In this document: in pieces, positions 56,164 through 64,000 of the stretch
How the letters are laid out: every line of letters starts with the position of its first letter
Position numbering within the stretch: the stretch's first letter is position 1
NCBI GenBank assembly: GCA_022749755.1
Contig: CM040453.1
Location: 1,882,102-1,946,101, forward strand
Length of the DNA: 64,000 nucleotides
Direction: 5' to 3'
Source: Azadirachta indica
Taxonomy: Eukaryota > Streptophyta > Magnoliopsida > Sapindales > Meliaceae
Translations under genes and position numbers: made by a program
Notes under the pieces: generated by a model
Told to the model about the DNA's origin: nothing
Seen by the model: only the letters and a program-made list of their open reading frames with translations
The model's database searches: none

Positions 56164-59100
56164 ATGGCGGGACAGGTGGTGAAAGCGAAGAGAGAGACAT
56201 TGGAGGCTTGCATGTTATGTCCTCTTTGTAATAAGCTCTTGAGAGAAGCTACCACAATATCTTTGTGTCTCCATACATGTAAGTTCGTTTTTTTCTCTTT
56301 TCTTTTTTTACGTTTTGGTCGTTTTTTTTTGTTTTTGTGGATGATTTTGTTCTGCTTTTCTTCTTGTTTGTGCATGTTGTGATTTGGGATAGCTTTGATT
56401 ATTGGTTTTTATATCTGGGGTTTTGCTTGTTTCACGAATTGATCGATTTCTTGATGAAGATTGTTTGTTCTTCTTTGGCATTCGTGGCCTGTATTACTTA
56501 CCTGTTTATGTTTTCTGGCTTTCAAACTTAACTATGTTTTAAATTTTTTCTGAATCTGGCACCCTTCCTGTCTTCGCGTCTTCAAATTCGATTTCGGACT
56601 GTTCTTCTTTGGAAATTTTGTGAACTGGGTGCTCTCTCTTTCGTGGTTTTAATGATCTAGAGGTTATTATTTAGCTTGCAGTTTCCTAGTTCCTTAATAA
56701 CATTGTATGCTGGTTCTTTTTTTTTTTTTCCCTTCCTTTTATATTTTCAGGTGGCCTCTGCTCACAATTTTGTTTTTTAACTTTGTTGACTCATGTTTAT
56801 ACTTAGTATGTTGGATATAGGTTTGCGAGATTATATACAGTTATTCTCGTTGACGTCGTAGAATCATGACACTTGAATTTGTTACAATGCATCATTGAAG
56901 AAAGACTAAATGGGTTGTTCTTTTAGGCTTCAGGTGGTAAATTTAATCCAATATATTCTTTCCCAATCAAAGATACGTTATTTATCATGTTCATGAGCCT
57001 ATCTTCTACAATAATTTTTTGAGGATGCACTTTTTCCATCTATTACCGTATCTTGTTACTGTTGAAGAGAATAGATAGCTCAACTGTAGTGATTCGCCTC
57101 TTCTCTGACACATTGAATTTCCAAATTCAAACCAGTCTGCAGGAGGTGCATATATGAGAAACTCTCAGATGAAGAGGTGGATTGCTGTCCTGTATGCAAT
57201 ATTGATCTGGGCTGTCTTCCAGTGGAGAAACTCAGGTTAGTACTGATCTCTTATTTATAAAACTAAGCTTTCTCTCTTTCTCATGTTCTTTTGTGGTAAA
57301 AAATCTGCATGATGATCAATTTATTTCCCTTTACAGATATGTATATGTATACACCTAGACAAGAACTGTGTGTTGATTCAAGGGTTGTTGGTTCTAAGGA
57401 TCAATTGCATTGGTAAGCATGGAATACTTAGGGTTAATTTATGGTGTACATATGGTAGGTGACTTAGAGCTTATAGTAGTCAGAAATGTGTGTATTTATG
57501 TCTGAAACCTAAATTATGTATCAAACATGTAGTAGGCTAGTTATTGGGCAGAACAACCACTTAGTGGTAGTTTTGGAAGGTTCCTGGTTGGAGACTGCTT
57601 GGTCTTGTTATCTTGGATGTTGCTTGAAGTAAATTGGTTGTAGTGATGAGTCAGGACAAATGTCTCTAGTGCAATTGGATTTCTTCTTACCTCCAAACTC
57701 CTCCTGCTCTTGGGACTCTTTCGTCTGCTTCTCCTGGTCTTCCAGGCATGATTTGCCTAGGTGCATATAAGCTTGTAATGAGGAGGTGGATTTTATGCAT
57801 ATTTGCTTTCTGCATCAGTAACTGTCATACATCAGATGTTGGCTTCATCCAATTCTCTAACTGCTCGCAAATTTGACCTGTTACAATGCCCCAATCCATG
57901 TCTCTGGAAACTCAGCATTTCTTCTCTTTGTTTAATCAAATGCCATTGCAAGTCCTTCGCTTTGCCTTTAAATTACCAAATTGGTAAACACAATTCTATT
58001 TGATTTAGTTTGCTTTCACAATTATGAACCAAAGTCTTTTTGCAGGATATCATGCCTATCCTAGTGACTGCTACTCTGTTGTTGCTGTAAAGTTTGTGAG
58101 AAAAGATTACTAGGTCTGATAAGCCTTTTTGTAAAGGATAGTTAAACATTTTGTGGAAGAAAAGATGTGTATGCTTTTCCGACAGATATTCAAGTTCTAA
58201 TATTTAGAGTTTCTCATTTGCATTTGAGAAAGTTCAAGATTTTTCTTCAGCAATAATAGACAAGGGCAGACGCTTTTCATATTAGTATGCTGGAATTCAA
58301 TGCAATTTTAAGGGTTCAAATTCCTAAATAATATTGATGCATACCTTAGTCAACATGCATATTTAAAGTTGCTTCTTTGATACTGTTGTTCTTTTCCATT
58401 AGTGGATTTAATCACCATACTTGTTTTATGGGATTCATTTAAGCATTCTTCTAGGTGAAATTTAGCTTGTGTCTATTGAATATTTGCAGGCCAGACCACA
58501 ATTTGCAAGATATAAGGGCCAAAATTTTCCCTTTTAAAAGACGAAAGATTCAGGCTCCTGAAGTTATACCTTCTATTTCTCTTCCAGCGAAAAGGAAGGA
58601 GAGATCACTGTCATCATTGGTGGTCAACACTCCAAAAGTACCATTGCACACTGGCTTGACAGGAAAGAGGACAAAAGGAAGTGCAAGAAAGGCCGCTGCT
58701 TTACGAGGATGTGGATTTTTTGTTGAGGATAAGAAAGAAGATTCTCTTGAAGATCATCCAATGAGCTCAAGCTCACCTGATTCATTAAACAAAACTACTC
58801 AAAACAGAAGGCAGGTAAAGGAGAACTTACATTGATTCTGTGGCCTTTCAGGTTCATATCTGATTGTGTTTGAGGATTAACTATATTAGCAATCATTCAT
58901 CCTTTTTAAATTGGTTTAGGATTCTTCCAAGGCTGAGCCATCTAGTGAGCAACGACCTAACGGTGACACAGAGAATGATGGTGAAACAATAGAAGGGAAA
59001 GCTGATCTCTGGACACCCTTAAACTGTCTTGTTGAAGCTGCCAACAGAACCAAGTCCTCCAAGTTAAATTCACATGGAGTTTCTGTTGTCAAATCAGATC

Positions 59101-60745
59101 TACAGAATGCCTCCCATTCTGAACTGTATATGCCTGAAACCAAGGCCAAAGTAGAATTGCCAGACATTGTAGACAATGAAGCATATTTATCCAGAACTAA
59201 AATGAAAGAGCATGGACAAAAGATAAAATTCCATGATGACAAGATTGGAATAGGTTTGCTTCCAGGACCTGTTAAGCGTAGAAGGTTGCATGCAGCAGCT
59301 AGAAAAAGGGAAGCTGGATCTGATGAGTTGTGTGCTACAGCGCAAGCCATGCTAGATGCTGCAGGAACTAAGCACAAAAGAAGGAACAATCCTATTTGGT
59401 TCTCATTAATTGCTTCTGAAGATCAGTAAGATGCTACTTTGAATGTCTATATCATTGTATAACATTTTTACATTCGATTTTTTTGGCCTAGGGCTATATA
59501 GTTTCTGTTATATGGGGAGCTTGATTAGCAATCACTTAAGTCTCTAATTGTCTCGTAAATGGCTTCAGGAGAGGGGATGCTTCCTTGCCTCAGATCTCCA
59601 CATGTTTCTTGAGAATAAAGTGAGTTATTTGATTACATTACCTGCTTAAAGGTCCTGTTGTGTAACTTTGTTGTTTTATACTTGTGGTATAAGTCAACAT
59701 TTCAATTATGTCTAAAAGTTTGTGAACATTTAGTAGCAGACCATATCATTTTAGATTATTTTTTCTGGGGCTATTATCACACTCATGTTAAGTAATATAA
59801 GACTCTTAAAGGTAAGAGTCTAAGTTAAATATTGGATGGAAGCATAAAGAATTGCCACCCTTAACCCTATGCTAAGGACTTCTCATTGGACATTTTTGCA
59901 AAGGCTAATGATGAATATGCATTTCTTAATATGCTTCTCATGCATGATGAAAATCAAGGGCTTGACCTTGTTTGTTATTGACGACTAGTGCATGACAGAT
60001 AAGTACATGGAAGAATAGTTATTGACTCACCACATTGCACAAAATACATTCAGGGTAGCTTGCATGGGAAAATTTTTCCCTACAGTATAAGTTTTCTCTT
60101 TGGATGAACTGCTTTGTGGGTTCATCATTTATAACATTAGCTGCACCATATATTGATTGTTTAATTGCTGTTCCTTGGATAATTCTTGTTAGTGTGCTTA
60201 CTTAAGTTTTGTTTGCCTTGACGTAATGAGACAGAAGGCTGGTGATTGATGGGACCGCTTTATCTCATAAACTGTTTTTGAACTCTCTTAACTTTATAAA
60301 GTTTATGTGTCTCATTTCTGAAAAATTAGAGGATAAAAGCTCATTATTAGCATATATCTTTCTTATGTTTGATTGAATTTGTTCTTGTTTTGCTAATCAT
60401 AGGGATGGTCAAATGCCTGTCTCGTTTATTCAGAAGTACCTTGTAAGGAAACTTGATCTCACCAGCGAAACTGAGGTGAGTTTATCATTTCTTTCTCGCA
60501 TTAATGTTAATCTCAGGACAAATAGTTCTCTATTCTCTGCTTAATCTTAACAAAATTACCGTTGGGTTCAGGTGGAGTTATTTTGCCGGGGTCAACCAGT
60601 GGTTCCAACATTGCAGCTTCATAACCTGGTAGACCTCTGGTTTCGGACAGCTTCAACATCAAGAAAAGTACCAGCCTTGGTCGGCTCTTCAGCTAAGGAC
60701 TTTGTGATGGTTTTGTCATACTGTCGAAAAGTTGAAGCACCCTAA
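56164..60745 (+). CDS. DRIP2: DRIP-type RING E3 ubiquitin ligase
   Basis: Six exons (56164-56278, 57136-57235, 58490-58814, 58920-59425, 60403-60475, 60572-60745) join in phase to give 430 aa, close to Arabidopsis DRIP1/DRIP2 (about 420 aa). The C3HC4 RING lies at residues 16-59: C19, C22, C35, H37, C40, C43, C56, C59. The middle is basic and low-complexity (FPFKRRKIQAPE, LTGKRTKGSARKAAALRG) and suits nuclear localisation. WTPLNCLVEAANRTKSSK is a conserved family motif. The C-terminus (VSFIQKYLVRKLDLTSETEV...LVDLWF) is a RAWUL-like ubiquitin-fold region. DRIPs ubiquitinate DREB2A and dampen drought responses. Exon 2 uses the AG at 57135, not the one at 57142, because only the former restores HTFCRRC. 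DRIP1 versus DRIP2 orthology is uncertain. Confidence 0.93.
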
Positions 60746-61462
60746 AACTGACTACAATTTTTCCTAACAGTCTCAGTTATATGAATCTTAATTTACCTTA
60801 CATATTTGTTGTTTGTAGAATTATCTATCGTACATGTATGGACTCACACCAAGAGATTTGATAGTTTATGTCTCTATAAGCAACCCCCGCTACACAGTAG
60901 TATTATACTCATGAATTTATTAATCAATTTCATTGATAATATTTGTGTTCACTTGAATCAAATTTTATCGAATTTATATTACATTGACACTAAATCATAT
61001 ATCTTTTTTGTTTTTGGTGCCGAATTATGCGTTTTTCTTGTATAGTGAGTCGGTTCACATATTTTAGGTTTATTTGTCTTCCAGTTAACGTGACTGTGAC
61101 ATTTAACGGTGCACTTGCACCAATGAAAGGCACTACTTTCGCATCCAGGGTGTGTAATGTATGTACCTACTGAACGACATTTCATCCGCGTTAATTATCG
61201 TAATAAATAAGCAAAAGTCATCAGCATATTTATTTCATCACTCCACGATGAGTCGTGTTCATGAGTGTGAAAACGCGATGACAAGTCGACTGGACATTTC
61301 AACTTAAAACGACAAGTCAGTTTAAGAATAAATCGAAAAGACTAGTAATTCTAAATTCCCCTCTTAACCGGGTTCAATATCAAACACAGAACTACTGCTC
61401 GCTGTGTTTGTTTGCAGACAGTCGTATTAGAACTGCCTTCAGTTTTCTCCTTTCTCGAATCA
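60746..61462. other. spacer between DRIP-like and PFD4 genes
   Basis: 3' UTR of the DRIP-like gene and promoter of the PFD4 gene. No additional gene is supported. Confidence 0.5.
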
Positions 61463-63306
61463 ATGATGCAATCAGAACAGGTAATCAAAACCTCGTAAAA
61501 CCCTACTATTCCGTTCGGATTTTTTTAATATAAAATTTTGTGTAGAGTCTGTCTCGTGATGTTAAATTATTTGTACGTGAAGGCTGGAAAATCTGATACG
61601 GAGGTAACATGGGAGGATCAACAGAACATTAACAAGTTTGGACGATTGAACAACAGATTTCATGAGCTTGAGGACGAAATCAAGATTGCCAAGGTTCATA
61701 TCTCTCTTCTACCTTATGATTTCATCTGGGTTTGTTTTATTTTACATAGTATTTGACTTTGGATTCTTTGCAAGTGAGAAAAAAGCCCATGTCTCGTTTT
61801 AATACTTGTTTTAAGATATGAGATGTTTCTTCAAAGCACGAGAAAACCCAGCTCTGGTTTGGTTGCCCTGATAGGTGTTAGTGTTAAGCTGTTCTTGGCA
61901 TGTGTGTTTGTGTATAACTTTTATCCAATGTCTTGAAGAATTTTATCATTGTATATGTCAAATAAGTTTTTTGAGTCTCAATATCTCTAGAAATGAGGCT
62001 GATTTTCAATTAGTTTGTAATAGCTTAACATTAGGTTGAAAAAGAAGCCATCCTGCAGGCCCAGTCAAGGTTCCAGAGCTACTTAAGTTCAAGCCTAACT
62101 GATTTCTCACCATTAATTTTGAATGTGAACTTTGTGAATAGAAAGACTTGAAGTACTGCTGAAATTAAATTTGTGATTTTTCATGTTTTCTCTGCATGTT
62201 TATGGGGAACATAGGTGGGTTTGGTGTGTAATGCATACATCGGAAAAGATTCTATTGCTAATTTGCTAGTTTATGCCCAGGACTTGATATCTTTGTCTTT
62301 CCCTTACTTTAATGAGAAGATATTATCAAGTTATTGGGGATCTTTAACAAGTCGAGCATGTATTGAGGATAGTTAATGAGCTTAAAGGTCCTAATTGTGT
62401 TAAAACGATAGGCAGAGATACTGAATATTTCAATGTGTGGTAGTTGGACAATTTTTCATGGACATCAGAACATTTTTGTTGTATTAATTACACAAACTTG
62501 CATATATGCAGGCTGTGTAGCCCAAGAACCTTCATAAAATTTAATGTAGTTTGCAAATTAGACATGTAACTTTTGTAATGACCGTTAATGTTGGTGACAT
62601 GAATGAATCCCATGTAAGATTATCTAAGGCATTCTGTTTGCATGCTTATTTCAAATATGTGGTGCACTAAAGAAGTGTTGGTTACTTTTATGAAAAGAAC
62701 ATTTGGTTAGAGAAAGGAAGAAAGTCCAATTGATAGGCTGTGAACCTCTTGCAGATTCTCATTGAGGGGAATTAAACCATGATTCTTTGAATTGTTCCTT
62801 ATGAGTATCTTATCAAATCTATCAATTTCCAAAGTAATATGTGTGTATCAGCTTTCTGAAATGGCATTAGAAGAAGCTGTATGTGCCTGTGTCATCTGCT
62901 TTGCATTGTTGGGAATTTTATTGAAAAGACCTTCCAGCCCTGATTATGTCATTGTTCCTGAGTTTAATTTGAGTTTAAATGAATTCACACTGCTTGATTC
63001 TGCCTCTTTTCTTCTATTTCTAACTTACTGGTGTATTATGTCAAGGAAACAAACAATAATCTGGAGGATGCTGGCAATGAATTGATTCTCACCGACGAGG
63101 AGGTGGTTCGCTTTCAAATAGGAGAAGTCTTTGCTCATGTGCCGAAGGATGAGGTGGAGACCAGGATAGAAGAGATGAAAGAGGTGAACACCAAAACTTT
63201 GGAGCAACTTGACGAAGAGAAGGAATCTGTTTTGGCCCAAATGGCTGAATTGAAGAAGATTTTGTATGGAAAGTTCAAGGACTCCATCAACCTAGAGGAA
63301 GATTAA
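61463..63306 (+). CDS. PFD4: prefoldin subunit 4
   Basis: Exons 61463-61480, 61583-61693 and 63046-63306 give 129 aa. A six-residue first exon (MMQSEQ) leads into SEVTWEDQ-type sequence ([20 protein letters not shown]), then a coiled-coil arm, then [20 protein letters not shown] and [18 protein letters not shown], and the conserved end [13 protein letters not shown]. This is a beta-type prefoldin subunit of the hexameric cytosolic chaperone that hands unfolded actin and tubulin to the CCT chaperonin. Length equals the family norm. Intron 2 is long (about 1.35 kb) and starts AAG|GTTCAT, an acceptable donor. The start could be either of two adjacent ATGs. Confidence 0.94.
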
Positions 63307-63907
63307 TACGTCATTGTTCTATAATTTCGTCCTCTCGCTTTGATTTTATATCATTTCCTAGTTGCCGACTGGACTGGCGTGTGTTTCCTCGGGAAAGTAT
63401 TGTCCATTATCTGCCAGATATTAAGGGGAAGATGACTTGGTTGCACAACGTGAGTGTAGACATCTTGACGGAAGAATTAATGAATGTATGATGATTAGGG
63501 GTAATCTGTTATGAATTGATTTGTTCTCTTTCTGTTTTAAAACTTGTACCTCAGAAATACCAACTTTCTTTTAAGTTGTTCCAGGCTTTAAATCAAGTTA
63601 ATAGTCTAACAACAGATGATAAGCAGGAGAAATCATTAAGTGGCCTTTAGATCAAGCCCTGATGATTACTGAGGAATAGCATAAAATCGCAGCAACCTAC
63701 AAACATAAAACGCCAAATTCTACAATTCACAGATAACGACTTAAAAGTGCAGCTTATTAGATGAGGAATAATGAAAAACAGAGGCAGGCAGTAATGATTT
63801 CCAGGTTTCAGAAACTACGCAATTGACATCTGCGGAGCATAAATTTGGATTCACGAGGCACGGTGAAATCAGATGAACGTGGAGTGTACAACCGAACCAG
63901 TATAGTA
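63307..63907. other. spacer downstream of PFD4
   Basis: PFD4 3' UTR and, on the other strand, the possible 3' UTR of the gene at the window edge. No other gene is recognised. Confidence 0.5.
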
Positions 63908-64000
63908 TTACTGACTGAAGCATCTCACCACTCTAGCCGGCTGCCCATAAACACATGACTCCCTTCCAACTTGGAAGCCACTAGCATGACAAAGATATGT
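63908..64000 (-). CDS. possible C-terminal end of a gene running off the window
   Basis: On the minus strand 30 codons are open from the window edge to a TAA (63908-63910). They include GFQVGRESCVYGQPARVVRC and end CFSQ. Composition is less AT-rich than the flanks and looks protein-like (two Gly-Arg/Pro turns, three cysteines). I do not recognise the family, and so short a frame could be chance. Confidence 0.35.
   Translation of the reverse strand, partial: TYLCHASGFQVGRESCVYGQPARVVRCFSQ

Noticed and set aside
56281..56531. Extension of the RING exon past 56278 and overlapping frames
   Set aside because: The donor at 56279 and acceptor at 57135 restore the conserved RING. The read-through is phenylalanine-rich intron sequence.
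57143..57150. Acceptor AG at 57141-57142 for DRIP-like exon 2
   Set aside because: It would create an in-frame stop. The AG at 57134-57135 gives HTFCRRC.
1..64000. tRNA, rRNA, CRISPR or LTR-retrotransposon protein genes
   Set aside because: None recognised. Short direct repeats here are microsatellites, and I saw no reverse transcriptase, integrase or tRNA-like cloverleaf.

Overview
This is a plant nuclear window, clearly a eudicot. It is AT-rich, with GT-AG introns, long intergenic DNA, many AT microsatellites and several short inverted-repeat transposons. The proteins are plant-specific families: Aux/IAA, berberine-bridge-like oxidases, a plant-type mTERF cluster, PR-4/hevein proteins, PsbW and a DRIP-type RING ligase. 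The gene content would fit a woody eudicot such as Citrus, but I cannot confirm the species. I saw no bacterial, organellar or viral genes, no rRNA or tRNA genes and no CRISPR array.

Layout. 1-8.0 kb: long non-coding region holding two copies of a ~225 bp MITE family and several G-boxes upstream of an Aux/IAA gene. 8.0-10.25 kb: five-exon IAA16-like auxin repressor (+). 11.4-13.7 kb: diverged non-coding tandem duplication. 14.8-21.0 kb: two intact single-exon FAD-linked oxidase genes (-), the remnant of a third, and a ~660 bp long-TIR element between them. 22.3-24.2 kb: a gene (-) for a repeat-containing protein with a Myb/SANT-associated-type C-terminus, probably head-to-head with the next cluster. 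24.5-37.2 kb: tandem mTERF cluster (+) of two intact genes flanking a pseudogene, with transposon debris (33.0-35.7 kb) before the third copy. 38.4-49.9 kb: PR-4/hevein defence cluster (+): two class II PR-4 genes, an orphan barwin exon, a hevein-only peptide gene, a broken hevein-only copy, a broken PR-4 and an intact class I (hevein + barwin) PR-4. 50.2-52.9 kb: two large, nearly perfect palindromic elements, one with a hAT-like element nested inside. 53.6-54.3 kb: PsbW (-). 56.2-60.7 kb: DRIP-type E3 ligase (+). 61.5-63.3 kb: prefoldin subunit 4 (+). 63.9-64.0 kb: possible C-terminal end of another gene (-).

Biology. Three tandem arrays (oxidases, mTERFs, PR-4/hevein) each contain intact and decaying copies. 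The PR-4/hevein array is the most interesting. Paralogous flanking blocks tie hevein-only and barwin-containing copies together, which suggests that a two-domain class I ancestor was duplicated and then lost one domain or the other. One class II copy has replaced both histidines assigned to PR-4 ribonuclease activity. An orphan second exon keeps a usable acceptor in the right phase. The single-copy genes (IAA16-like, PsbW, DRIP-like, PFD4) are conventional.
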